From NCBI GenBank assembly GCA_046347015.1, contig JAXMHA010000010.1, positions 45,317 to 109,316 on the forward strand: a stretch of 64,000 nucleotides of DNA, written 5' to 3'. Made by a program: the position numbers and the translations under genes. Position 1 is the first letter of the stretch, and each line of letters begins with the position of its first letter. This DNA comes from Dokdonella_A sp046347015 (GTDB taxonomy: Bacteria > Pseudomonadota > Gammaproteobacteria > Xanthomonadales > Rhodanobacteraceae). A model generated the notes under the pieces. The model was not told where the DNA came from. It did not search any database and worked only from the letters and a program-made list of their open reading frames with translations. This document shows positions 31,060 to 40,016 of this stretch, in pieces.

Positions 31060-32489
31060 TCCGGCGTACCGGACGGCGTGGTGCCGGCATTGCCGCCCGG
31101 CAGGTTGTCCGCGACCAGCGCGCCGAGCGCGTCGTAGCGGCCGTTGTAATGGTGGCCGCCGGGCAGCGACACGACGTGCACCTTCGTTCCGGCGAGTTTC
31201 AGGCAATAGCTGTCGTCCTCGGTCGCGCCGTGCACGCACACCAGCGGCACCGGACTCGATGCGATTTCGGGCCCGATCGGCAGCGCGTCGTCGTGCTTCG
31301 TCGAGCCGAACCAGTCGCCGACGTGGATCTCGAACACGGCGGCATCGTCGGGCGAGATCATGACCCCGCCGACGACGCGCGCCTGCGCCGCCGGCGGCAG
31401 CCGGTTCACGATCACCGGCACGAGGCTCGCGCCGAACGAATAGCCGACCAGTTCGAATCGCGCCAGGGGATCGGCCGCGGCATAGTGCGCGATGATGCGA
31501 CCGATCGCGGTGGCAGCGATGTCGGGTGTCTGCTGGTGCCAGAAGAACTTCAGCGTCGAGAAACCGACGACGTGGATGCCGTGCGCGGCCAGCGCCTTCG
31601 CGACGCCACGGTCGAGGCCGGCCCAGCCGCCGTCACCGGTCAGCATGATTGCGATCGTGTGCGCGTTCGCCGCATCCCCCCCTTCGGCGGGAATGTCGGC
31701 CAGTGGCAGGTCGGAAAGATCGCTCGGCACGCCATGGTCGGCACGCGTCCGCTCGGCGCGCCAGTCCGCGAACGCACGGGTCACCGAATCACCCGCATCG
31801 CCGGGTTGCCAGTACGGCACGAACGCCGCGACGGTCGACGCCAGCGTGCCGAGCAGGCCGGTGACGCCACTCGACCCCCCGACCGACGCGAATGGACACG
31901 GCTGCCACCGCAGCGGCAGGCGCGCCACCGGCGTGACCCGCCAACTTTTGCCGGCGGCCGCGGTCATCGTCCCGGCGTCACCCGCGCACAAGCTTTCGGG
32001 CAGCGCGAAGCCATCGTCCCAGCCGAGCGTGACGAGCCCCGCGAACGTGCCGGCCGGCGCCTGCGCCGCGACCGCATAGGCAAACGTGGCCCCGCTGCCG
32101 TCGCCGACCAGCAGCGGATAAAGGTAGTTCGCGAACGCGGCGTGCCGCTCGACCCAGTGCACGGCTTCCTCGAAGTGCCCAGCCGGATACGCGCAACGCG
32201 CCTTGATCGAGTTCATCTGCGCGAGGTAGGCCGGCAGGTCGACGCCGATCACGAAGGCGCCGGCGGCCGCCAGGCGCGAAGCGAGGCCTTGCGCGCGCGC
32301 CGACCAGCCGTCGCGGTCCGACACGAACACCGCGACCGTGTCCGGCGTCGCCGACGGCTGCGTGATGTGCAGCGTGCCGAACAGGCCGTACGCGATCGTG
32401 CTGGCCGTGACCGGCGGCGCCGATGGCACGTCCGCCGCCAGCGCCGGCGCCAGGAACAGGCACAACAGCGTGGCGAACCACGCCTTCAT
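31053..32489 (-). CDS. acvB: AcvB-like two-domain VirJ hydrolase
   Basis: Periplasmic hydrolase of 478 residues with signal peptide MKAWFATLLCLFLAPALA. It contains two VirJ-type alpha/beta domains, the first degenerate (VSDRDGWSARAQGLASRL, VGDGSGAT) and the second complete (LTGDGGWAGLDRGVAKAL, nucleophile GYSFGAS at about residue 347, final LPGGHHYNGRY). This is the AcvB architecture; AcvB hydrolyses lysyl-PG and is genetically linked to the synthase LpiA (an MprF homologue). Here it faces mprF convergently and overlaps pepP (ATGA at 32486-32489), so it is co-transcribed with pepP rather than with mprF. It is a second, distinct hydrolase for the same presumed lipid. Confidence 0.88.
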   Translation of the reverse strand: MKAWFATLLCLFLAPALAADVPSAPPVTASTIAYGLFGTLHITQPSATPDTVAVFVSDRDGWSARAQGLASRLAAAGAFVIGVDLPAYLAQMNSIKARCAYPAGHFEEAVHWVERHAAFANYLYPLLVGDGSGATFAYAVAAQAPAGTFAGLVTLGWDDGFALPESLCAGDAGTMTAAAGKSWRVTPVARLPLRWQPCPFASVGGSSGVTGLLGTLASTVAAFVPYWQPGDAGDSVTRAFADWRAERTRADHGVPSDLSDLPLADIPAEGGDAANAHTIAIMLTGDGGWAGLDRGVAKALAAHGIHVVGFSTLKFFWHQQTPDIAATAIGRIIAHYAAADPLARFELVGYSFGASLVPVIVNRLPPAAQARVVGGVMISPDDAAVFEIHVGDWFGSTKHDDALPIGPEIASSPVPLVCVHGATEDDSYCLKLAGTKVHVVSLPGGHHYNGRYDALGALVADNLPGGNAGTTPSGTPDH

Positions 32490-33799
32490 CGCGCGCCTGC
32501 CATCAGCGCCTCGATGGCGTCGGGATCCTTCGGCAGCGAAGCGCTGATGACCTCGGGCTCGCCGCGCGTCACGACGACGTCGTCCTCGATGCGCACGCCG
32601 ATCCCGCGCCAGCGCGCCGGCACGGACTTCTCGTCGGGCGCGATGTAGATCCCCGGCTCCACCGTCACCACCATGCCGGGTTCGAGCTCGCGGAATTCAC
32701 CGTCGACGCGGTAGTCGCCGACGTCGTGCACGTCGAGCCCGAGCCAGTGGCCGGCCTTGTGCATCGCGTACTTGCGGTGGCGGCCGTCGCGCACGATCGC
32801 GGCCGGCGTGCCGTCGACGAGACCGAGCTTCGCGAGCCCGCGCGCGATGGCGCGCATCGCCGCAGCATGGAACGCATCGAAGGGCCGCCCCGCGCGGACC
32901 TCGGCGATGCCGGCGCGCTGCGCGGCGAGCACGATGTCGTAGATCGCGCGTTGCTCCCTCGTATAGCGGCCGCCGACCGGCACCGTGCGGGTGATGTCCG
33001 AGGCGTAGCAATCGCACTCCGCGCCGGCGTCGACCAGCAGCAGGTCGCCGTCGCGCAACGGTGCATTGTTGGCGCGGTAATGCAGCACGCATGCATTGGC
33101 GCCACCGGCGACGATCGGCTCGTAGCTCGGCACCGCGCCACGCCGGCGGAACACGCGCAACAGTTCGGCCTCCACTTCGCGCTCGTTCAGGCCCGGGCGA
33201 ACCGTGCGCATGGCCGCGAGGTGCGCCTCGCAGCCGACCTTCGCCGCGCGGCGCATCAGCCGCAACTCCCCGCGCGACTTGTACAGGCGCAGGTCGTGCA
33301 ACAGGTGCGACAACGCGATGAATTCGTGCGGCGAACGCGCGCCGCAGTGCGCATCGGCGCGCACCCGGTTGACCCAGCCGATCAGCTTCAGGTCGAACTC
33401 GGTGTCGCGTCCGAAGTGGTAACAGACGCGGCTGCGCCCTTCGATCAGCCCCGGCAGGATGTCGTCGATGTCGTCGATCGGAAACGCGTCATGCATGCCA
33501 AAGCGTTCGACCGCGCCTTCGGTGCCGGCGCGCGGTCCATCCCAGCGTTCCCGCTCGCTGTCGCGTTCGCGGCAGAACAGGATCTGCTCGCCCTGTGCGC
33601 GTCCCGGCACCAGCGCGAGTACCGCGTCGGGCTCCGGGAAGCCGGTCAGGTAATGGAAATCGCTGTCCTGCCGGTAAGGGTAGTGGGCGTCGTTGTTGCG
33701 CACCCGTTCGGGCGCCGCCGGCACGATGACGATCGCATCGGCGCCGGCCATGCGCATCAGTTGCCGGCGCCGACGGGAGTATTCACTGGGTTGGATCAT
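32486..33799 (-). CDS. pepP: Xaa-Pro aminopeptidase PepP
   Basis: Cytosolic M24B metallopeptidase of 437 residues that removes N-terminal residues preceding proline. The N-terminal creatinase-like domain (YPYRQDSDFHYLTGFPEPDAV) is followed by the catalytic domain with metal ligands in LLVDAGAECDCYASDITRTV (two Asp), HKAGHWLGLDVHD (His), TVEPGIYI (Glu) and RIEDDVVV (Glu). Start MIQPSEYSRRRRQLM at 33799. It is the first gene of a two-gene unit with the AcvB-like hydrolase. In enterobacteria pepP lies next to zapA; here the large sensor gene sits between pepP and the zapA-6S-fau block. Confidence 0.95.
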   Translation of the reverse strand: MIQPSEYSRRRRQLMRMAGADAIVIVPAAPERVRNNDAHYPYRQDSDFHYLTGFPEPDAVLALVPGRAQGEQILFCRERDSERERWDGPRAGTEGAVERFGMHDAFPIDDIDDILPGLIEGRSRVCYHFGRDTEFDLKLIGWVNRVRADAHCGARSPHEFIALSHLLHDLRLYKSRGELRLMRRAAKVGCEAHLAAMRTVRPGLNEREVEAELLRVFRRRGAVPSYEPIVAGGANACVLHYRANNAPLRDGDLLLVDAGAECDCYASDITRTVPVGGRYTREQRAIYDIVLAAQRAGIAEVRAGRPFDAFHAAAMRAIARGLAKLGLVDGTPAAIVRDGRHRKYAMHKAGHWLGLDVHDVGDYRVDGEFRELEPGMVVTVEPGIYIAPDEKSVPARWRGIGVRIEDDVVVTRGEPEVISASLPKDPDAIEALMAGAR

Positions 33800-33967
33800 T
33801 CCGCTCCGCCGTTCGCCCCGGATCCCGTTCACGCGACCGACCACCTCACCGGCGCGCGACGCCCCGTCCACGCCCGCATTGTAAGCGCGCCTTGCGCGCC
33901 CGCGACGTGGCGGGCCCGGGTCACTTTGCCTAAACTGTCGCCATCGGGAACTCGGGGTGTCCGGTCG

Positions 33968-36900
33968 ATGACAGTGCTGTCGCTGCGAGGGCGCCGCGCC
34001 GTGCGGGTGCTGGCGGCGCTCGTGCTCGGCCTGCCGATCGCGGATCACGCGGCGACGCAGCCGGCCTTCGAACGGGTCCTCTACTTCCAGCCCATCGAAA
34101 GCACGCAAGGCCTGATCCAGAACCCGGTCAACGCGATCTTCACCGACCGCACCGGCTACCTGTGGTTCAGCACGGGCGGCGGCCTGCAGCAATACGACGG
34201 CTACCAGATCCGCACCTTCCGCCATTTCAGCGAAGCGACCGGGGACGCCGACGACGAAGTCCACGCCGCGCTCGCCGAGGACCCTGAAGGTCGCATCTGG
34301 TGCGTGACGGCAGGCGGCAACCTCGCACGGCTGGATCCCCGTGACGGCCGCATCCTGCACGTGGCTCCGGTCGGCGCCGACGGCAAGGCAGCCGGTCCGG
34401 TCACGGGCCTGCTGTTCGACAACCATCGCGGGATCCTCGCCGGAACCCGCGCGGGCATCCTCGAGATCGATCCGGACTCGGGTCGCGTCCGGCGCGTGTT
34501 CCCCGTCGCCGACGCGCACCACTTGGGCAGTGCCGTCAAGGCGATGACGATGTCCGCTGACGGCACGGTCTGGGCGGCAACGGCCGCGGGCGCGGCCCGG
34601 CTCGCGCCGGGCGCGGACGCGTTCACCCTGGCGGCGGATGCGGCGCCGCACGCGTTCGACGCGTTGCTGGCGGCGGGTGACCGGACCGTCTGGGCAACCG
34701 CCCCGGACGGGCTGTACCGGATCGATGCCAATGGCAACGCGACGCACGCCTGGTCCCCCGAGCCGGATGGCAGCATCACGGCGATGACCGCCGATGCGCG
34801 CGGGCGCTTGTGGCTCGCGGTCGACGGCGAACGCCTCGCGGTTTTCGATCCGGCGAGCGGCGCGTCGACCGCGCTGCAAGCCGGCCTCCCGCTGCCGGGC
34901 AGCCTGCCGCGAGCACGCATCACGACGCTGGCGGTCGACCGCTCGGGCCTGGTGTGGATCGGCACCGCCGAGCGTGGCGCATTCAAGGTGGATCCCGCCG
35001 GAACCCCGTTCCGCTACCTCGCCATGCGCGAGAACGGCGCCGACCCCGTCCGCGGCAACGACGTCCGCGCGATCCGCGAGACGGCCGACGGCGCCCTTTG
35101 GATCGGGACCGCTGGCGATGGACTCCTGCGCTATGCCCCGGGCTCCGGCAACTTCGTGGCGTTCCGCTCCGAACTGGCCCGTGCCAGCGGCCTCCCTGCC
35201 GATGCGGCGATCGAAGTGAACGCGCTGGCCGACGCGGACAACGGCCAGTTGTGGGTCGCGACCGGCCAGGGTGTCCTGCGGTTCGACCCCGCCACCGGCA
35301 AGGCCGCCGCGCTGCCGATCGATCCCACCGGCAGCGCGGGCCTCCCGGATCCGCGCGTGCTGAGCCTGCTGCGCACCCGCGACGGCATGCTGTGGCTCGG
35401 CACGGCTGCGGGCGGACTCGTCCGTTACGACGCGAACCAGGGCACGTGGCGCGTCGTGCATGTGCCCCGTCGCGGTGGTGGCGACGCCAACGTGCTGGTG
35501 ATGGTCGAGAACGCGATCGGGAGCCTCTGGGTCGGCACCGACGATGGACTCGCGCTGGTCGACCCCGCGAGCGGTGCGGTGCGCCACTTCCGCCACGATC
35601 CCGCCGACAGCCGTTCGCTCGCCGGCAACCAGGTGCGCGCGCTGTTGCTGGATCACGCCGGCACGCTCTGGATCGGGACGTGGGCCGGGTTATGCCGGCT
35701 CGATTCGCTGAGCACGACGACGGCCAATTTCGTCCACGAGATCGACAGCGCCAACCTGCCGAACCCGACGATCGACGGGATCCTCGAGGATCGTGGTGGG
35801 CGCCTGTGGCTGTCCACCAACAACGGCGTCGTGCTGTACAACCGCAGCGACGGGCAACTGCGCACGTTCGTGGCTTCCGACGGCCTGCAGGGAATGGAAT
35901 TCAACCTCGGCGCCGTGGAGCGCCTGGATGGCGGGCGCTTCGCGTTCGGCGGACCGAACGGACTCAACCTGTTCGAGCCGGACGGCATCGTCGCCAGCCG
36001 TTTCGTCGCGCCGACCGTGATTACCGCGGTGCAGGTGGGCGCCGAGCCGCCGATGCCGGTAACGATGCCGGGGTCGTTGCAAATGAACGTTTCGGACCGC
36101 CTCGTCCGCCTCGCCTTCGCGGCGCTCGATTTCGCCGATCCGTCCAGCAACCGCTTCCAGTACCGCCTGCGCGGATTCGACGATCGCTGGGTCGATTCCG
36201 GTACCCACCACGAAGCGACCTACACGAACCTCGGCAGCGGCACGTACACATTCGAGGTGCGCGCGGCGAACCACGACGGGTACTGGAGTCCGGAGCCGAC
36301 GCGGTTGCAGCTCGAAGTCGAGCCACCTTGGTGGGACAGCCTGCCGGCACGCGTGCTGTACGCCCTCCTGATGCTGGCCGCGCTGGGATTCTGGTGGCGG
36401 ACGTGGCACGCGCACCGGCGGGAGGAAATCCGGTTCCGCGAGGACCTGCGCGTCCGCGAAGATCGCCTGCGCATGGCCTTGTGGGGTTCGGAGGACGTGT
36501 TCTGGGACTGGAACGTGCCGCAGGATTCGCACGTCCTGATCCGCGCGCAAACGACGCCGGACGCGCAGCAGAAGGAACCGGCGCCGACCCGCAGGTGGCT
36601 GCGCGAGAGCGTGCACCCGGACGACCAGCCGGTGCTGGAGCGGCGCGTCGACGAGCACCTGATGGGCACCAGTCCCGGCATCGAGTGCGAATGCCGCGTG
36701 CGCAACCGCGACGGCGAATGGACCTGGGTGTTGATCCGTGGCCGCATCGTGAGCCGCAGCGAAGACGGACAGCCGGTGCGCGTATGCGGCACGGCGCGCA
36801 ACGTCGGTGCGTCGCGCGCCGCCGAGGTCGACCGCCGGATCGCGCACGAAATCGTGCGCAGCATGAACGAAGCGTTGTCGGTCACCGACCTCGAGTTCCG

Positions 36901-38527
36901 CTTCCTGTCCATCAACCCCGCGTTCACGCGCATGACGGGCTGGCGCCACGACGAAGTGCTCGGGCAATCGACGGCGCTGCTGAACAGCCCCTCGCACGCA
37001 CCCGAGCTCTACCTCGCGATGCGTGACGCGGCGCTGCGCAACGGCCACTGGCACGGCGAGATGTGGCTGCGCCGCAAGGACGGCAGCGAGCGGTTGTGCT
37101 GGATCGAGTTGTCCGAGGTGCGCGACGCAAGCGGCACGCGCACGCACTTCGTCAGTGTCCTGACCGACATCACCGAGCGCAAGCAGGCCGAGCAGGAACT
37201 GCGCTACCTCGCCAACTACGACACGCTGACCGGGCTGCCGAACCGGACCCTGCTGGCCGACCGGCTGAGCCAGGCGATCGCGCGCGCGCACCGCAGCCAC
37301 CGCAAGACCGCGGTGCTGTTCCTCGACCTCGACCGGTTCAAGCACGTCAACGATTCGATGGGCCACGCCGTCGGCGACCGCATGCTGAAGGCCGCCGGCA
37401 ACCGCCTGCGCCAGACCGTGCGCGAGGGCGATACCGTGGCCCGGCTCGGTGGCGACGAGTTCACGGTCATCCTCGAGGACATCACCAGCAGCGGCGAGGC
37501 CGAACACGTCGCCCAGAAGATCATCGCCGCGTTCGAGCAGCCGCTCGAGATCGACGACGCCCCGGCGGTGGTGATTTCGCCCTCGATCGGCATCAGCTAT
37601 TTCCCGGACCACAGCGACCAGCCGGCCGACCTGCTGAAGTTCGCCGACGTCGCGATGTACCAGGCCAAGGAACGTGGCCGCAAGACGTACATGATCTACG
37701 CCGAGGCGATGGACGCACAGGCGCGCATGCGCGCGACGATGGTCAGCGCGCTCGGCACCGCGCTCGAAAAGAACGAGTTCTCGCTGGTCTACCAGCCGAA
37801 GCTGTCGCTGCTCGACAACCGCGTCACCGGCGTCGAGGCCCTGCTGCGCTGGAACGGGCAGGATCTCGGCTCGATCTCCCCGGCGGATTTCATCCCGGTT
37901 GCCGAGGAAACCGGCCTGATCGTGCAACTCGGCGAATGGGTGGTCGGCGAAGCCTGCGCGACGCTGGTGCGCTGGCGTGAGGCCGGCGTCGACGACATCG
38001 TGATGTCGATCAACGTGTCGGTACTGCAGCTGTTGCGCGGGGAACTGACCCAGACGCTGTCCGACATTTTCGCCGAATACGACGTCGCGCCGAGCCAGAT
38101 CGAACTCGAGATCACCGAGAGCATGGTCATGGCGAACGCCGAGCGGTCGATCTCGACGCTGCGCCAGCTCAAGGCCATCGGCGTCAAGGTATCGATCGAC
38201 GACTTCGGCACCGGCTACTCCTCGCTCAGCTACCTCCGGCGCCTGCCGATCGACGCGCTGAAGATCGACAAGACCTTCGTCGGCGACATCACCACCGACC
38301 CGGACGACGAAGCAATCACGGCGACGGTCATCACGATGGCGCATTCGCTCGGACTCAACGTCATCGCCGAAGGCGTCGAGACGGCCGAACAGGTCGAATA
38401 CCTGCGCGAGAAGGACTGCGACGAGATCCAGGGCTACTGGCTGGCCGCCCCGATGCCCGCCGAGCAGTGCCTCGTCTTCCTGCGCGAACGGGCGCTGCGG
38501 CGGCGCCTCGCGATCGGCGCCGTGTGA
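33968..38527 (+). CDS. propeller-PAS-GGDEF-EAL membrane sensor
   Basis: A 1519-residue c-di-GMP signalling protein. Signal peptide (residues 1-30), then a periplasmic region of two-component-regulator propeller repeats (about 40-690; recurring WIGT, GLVRYD and GNQVRA units), a Y_Y_Y domain (about 700-775: FQYRLRGFDDRWVDSG, GSGTYTFEVRA) and one membrane helix (about 794-812). In the cytosol follow two PAS domains (about 835-1085), GGDEF (1161-1165) preceded at the right distance by the inhibitory site RxxD, and an EAL domain (E1290-A-L; ITES; DDFGTGYSS near 1411; AEGVET). Both enzymatic signatures are complete, so cyclase and phosphodiesterase may both work. The ligand is unknown; such propellers often sense saccharides or envelope fragments. 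Monocistronic. Confidence 0.92.
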   Translation: MTVLSLRGRRAVRVLAALVLGLPIADHAATQPAFERVLYFQPIESTQGLIQNPVNAIFTDRTGYLWFSTGGGLQQYDGYQIRTFRHFSEATGDADDEVHAALAEDPEGRIWCVTAGGNLARLDPRDGRILHVAPVGADGKAAGPVTGLLFDNHRGILAGTRAGILEIDPDSGRVRRVFPVADAHHLGSAVKAMTMSADGTVWAATAAGAARLAPGADAFTLAADAAPHAFDALLAAGDRTVWATAPDGLYRIDANGNATHAWSPEPDGSITAMTADARGRLWLAVDGERLAVFDPASGASTALQAGLPLPGSLPRARITTLAVDRSGLVWIGTAERGAFKVDPAGTPFRYLAMRENGADPVRGNDVRAIRETADGALWIGTAGDGLLRYAPGSGNFVAFRSELARASGLPADAAIEVNALADADNGQLWVATGQGVLRFDPATGKAAALPIDPTGSAGLPDPRVLSLLRTRDGMLWLGTAAGGLVRYDANQGTWRVVHVPRRGGGDANVLVMVENAIGSLWVGTDDGLALVDPASGAVRHFRHDPADSRSLAGNQVRALLLDHAGTLWIGTWAGLCRLDSLSTTTANFVHEIDSANLPNPTIDGILEDRGGRLWLSTNNGVVLYNRSDGQLRTFVASDGLQGMEFNLGAVERLDGGRFAFGGPNGLNLFEPDGIVASRFVAPTVITAVQVGAEPPMPVTMPGSLQMNVSDRLVRLAFAALDFADPSSNRFQYRLRGFDDRWVDSGTHHEATYTNLGSGTYTFEVRAANHDGYWSPEPTRLQLEVEPPWWDSLPARVLYALLMLAALGFWWRTWHAHRREEIRFREDLRVREDRLRMALWGSEDVFWDWNVPQDSHVLIRAQTTPDAQQKEPAPTRRWLRESVHPDDQPVLERRVDEHLMGTSPGIECECRVRNRDGEWTWVLIRGRIVSRSEDGQPVRVCGTARNVGASRAAEVDRRIAHEIVRSMNEALSVTDLEFRFLSINPAFTRMTGWRHDEVLGQSTALLNSPSHAPELYLAMRDAALRNGHWHGEMWLRRKDGSERLCWIELSEVRDASGTRTHFVSVLTDITERKQAEQELRYLANYDTLTGLPNRTLLADRLSQAIARAHRSHRKTAVLFLDLDRFKHVNDSMGHAVGDRMLKAAGNRLRQTVREGDTVARLGGDEFTVILEDITSSGEAEHVAQKIIAAFEQPLEIDDAPAVVISPSIGISYFPDHSDQPADLLKFADVAMYQAKERGRKTYMIYAEAMDAQARMRATMVSALGTALEKNEFSLVYQPKLSLLDNRVTGVEALLRWNGQDLGSISPADFIPVAEETGLIVQLGEWVVGEACATLVRWREAGVDDIVMSINVSVLQLLRGELTQTLSDIFAEYDVAPSQIELEITESMVMANAERSISTLRQLKAIGVKVSIDDFGTGYSSLSYLRRLPIDALKIDKTFVGDITTDPDDEAITATVITMAHSLGLNVIAEGVETAEQVEYLREKDCDEIQGYWLAAPMPAEQCLVFLRERALRRRLAIGAV

Positions 38528-38583
38528 CCGGATCGGCGCGCCCGGGTTGCGCGCTGCAGCACGGACCAGCCCGCCAGTCCCGA

Positions 38584-38592
38584 TGATATAGT
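38584..38592 (+). promoter_or_regulatory. extended -10 promoter of the zapB-like/zapA operon
   Basis: TGATATAGT matches an extended -10 (TGnTATAAT with one mismatch). The expected start point, 7-8 bases downstream, coincides with the A of the ATG at 38600, so the message may be leaderless. No Shine-Dalgarno sequence is present between them, in agreement with this. Confidence 0.5.
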
Positions 38593-38599
38593 CACCCCC

Positions 38600-38818
38600 A
38601 TGCCCGCACTCGAGCAGACCCTGCAGTCGATCGATGACCGCGTGGAGCGGTTGATCGCCATGTGCCGGTCGTTGCAGGACGAGAACCGCAGCCTGCGCCA
38701 CAGCCAGGAACAACTGGCGACCGAGCGGGCGCAACTGCTTGCGCGCAACGAGCAGGCGCGCTCGCGCGTCGAAGCGATGATCGCGCGGCTGAAGGCACTG
38801 GAGCAGAACCACGGATGA
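38600..38818 (+). CDS. TIGR02449-type ZapB-like coiled-coil protein
   Basis: A 72-residue, almost wholly coiled-coil protein (heptads through ERLIAMCRSLQDENRSLRH and beyond). This is the small family found directly upstream of zapA in many gammaproteobacteria, thought to be related to the division protein ZapB. The stop overlaps the zapA start (ATGA at 38815-38818), so the two are translationally coupled. There is no ribosome binding site ahead of its ATG. Confidence 0.85.
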   Translation: MPALEQTLQSIDDRVERLIAMCRSLQDENRSLRHSQEQLATERAQLLARNEQARSRVEAMIARLKALEQNHG

Positions 38819-39108
38819 GCGCCGGCGAACCCGTTGCGGTCCGCATCCTCGATCGCGAGTACCTGGTCGCGTGCACGCCGGAAGAACGCGCCGGCCTCGT
38901 CGCCGCAGCCAGCTTTCTCGACGCGAAGATGCGTGAATTGCGTGCGGGCGCGCGCTCGGCCACCGTCGACCGCATCGCGGTGCTGGCGGCATTGACGATC
39001 AGCCATGAGCTCCTCGAGTTGCGGCAACGCGACAGCACCGATTCGGAATGGCTGGCACGCCACCTGCAAGCACTCGACACCAAGCTTGAACGCGGTGTAC
39101 CCGGCTGA
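38815..39108 (+). CDS. zapA: cell division protein ZapA
   Basis: A 97-residue FtsZ-ring stabiliser. It has the ZapA N-terminal fold (VAVRILDREYLVACTPEERAGLVAAASFLDAKM) and a C-terminal helix for tetramer formation (ALTISHELLELRQR). The promoter of the following 6S RNA lies inside its last codons. The order zapA-6S RNA-fau is the conserved gammaproteobacterial arrangement. Confidence 0.92.
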   Translation: MSAGEPVAVRILDREYLVACTPEERAGLVAAASFLDAKMRELRAGARSATVDRIAVLAALTISHELLELRQRDSTDSEWLARHLQALDTKLERGVPG

Positions 39109-39115
39109 CTAGAAT
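39086..39115 (+). promoter_or_regulatory. promoter of 6S RNA
   Basis: TTGAAC (39086-39091), an 18-base spacer and TAGAAT (39110-39115) form a good sigma-70 promoter whose predicted start, about 39122, matches the 5' end of the 6S stem. The -35 box lies within zapA. Confidence 0.6.
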
Positions 39116-39121
39116 GGCAAC

Positions 39122-39312
39122 CGGTGTCCTCTGCAGTGCTCGGCAGCGCGTTCCAACATATTGCCTTGTTCCTATAGACGACCCCGGGACGGCCATTCGA
39201 TTGCCCGTGTGCATGTCCGCACCTCGCGGAACGCCTTAAGGCTTCGCCAGCCTTCCCACCTGATCCCAGGGATCAAGGTCGTTGAAGCGCACCGGCCCTG
39301 CGGAGGACGCCA
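39122..39312 (+). ncRNA. ssrS: 6S RNA
   Basis: Regulatory RNA that binds and restrains sigma-70 RNA polymerase in stationary phase. Identified by position (between zapA and fau, its conserved site), by length (about 190 bases) and by long-range pairing of the ends: GGTGTCCTCTGC at 39123-39134 can pair with CTGCGGAGGACGCC at 39298-39311. The middle can form the extended hairpin with a large internal bubble. The exact 3' end is not determined. Co-transcription with fau is usual. Confidence 0.85.
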
Positions 39313-39392
39313 CTTCTTTCATCCGCGGACACGGGCCGGACCGGTCGGACGGGATCGGGGCCCTCGCCGACGGTGGTACCGCGGACGCGACG

Positions 39393-40016
39393 ATGGCGGT
39401 ACCGGTGGATTCCCGAGCTCGTATCGTTCGCCTGGCCGAACGCGACACCTTTCGTGACGGACTGCGCGCCCGCCGCGCCGCGCTGCCTCCGGCAGAGCGC
39501 GCGGCCGCAGCCGATGCGCTGGCCCGTCACCTCGACGACGCACCGGGTTATCCCGCGAGCCATCGGGTCGCCGGTTACTGGGCGCATGCCGGCGAGCTGC
39601 CGTTGTCGACGGCTGCAAGCCGCGTAGGCGCGCGCGGCAACGAATGGTTCCTGCCAGTGCTGGTGGGGCGTACCCTGCACTTTGCCGAGTGGCATACCGG
39701 CGCGGAATTCGCCACCAACCGCTTCGGAATTCCCGAGCCGGTGGGCACGGCCACGGTCGACCCGCCAGCGCTCGACGTCGTGCTCGTGCCGCTGGTCGCC
39801 TTCGACCGCAGCGGCGGCCGCATCGGTTCGGGTGGCGGCTGGTACGACCGAAGCTTCGCTTTTCTCGCCACCGCGCCGCGGCCGTTGCGCCCGCTGCTCA
39901 TCGGTATTGGTTACGCATTCCAGGAAGTGGCGAAGATCGAGACCGCCGCGTGGGATGTCGGCCTCGACTTCGTCGCGACCGAACGCGAACTGATCGCCTG
40001 CCGGACCGGCCGGTGA
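39393..40016 (+). CDS. fau: 5-formyltetrahydrofolate cyclo-ligase
   Basis: Cytosolic enzyme converting 5-formyl-THF to 5,10-methenyl-THF with ATP, recycling a folate side product. The 207 residues show the family motifs RDGLRARRAALPPAERAAAA near the N-terminus, FGIPEPVG in the middle and the substrate/ATP loop RIGSGGGWYDRSF (Gly-rich GxGxGYYDR variant). The start at 39393 is preferred because an upstream in-frame ATG (39282) lies within the 6S RNA stem. Its stop overlaps the next gene's GTG (GTGA at 40013-40016). Confidence 0.93.
   Translation: MAVPVDSRARIVRLAERDTFRDGLRARRAALPPAERAAAADALARHLDDAPGYPASHRVAGYWAHAGELPLSTAASRVGARGNEWFLPVLVGRTLHFAEWHTGAEFATNRFGIPEPVGTATVDPPALDVVLVPLVAFDRSGGRIGSGGGWYDRSFAFLATAPRPLRPLLIGIGYAFQEVAKIETAAWDVGLDFVATERELIACRTGR

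Noticed and set aside
28054..31239. Minus-strand open frame of 1061 codons opposite mprF
   Set aside because: Shadow of mprF caused by high GC at third positions; the composition is unlike any protein.
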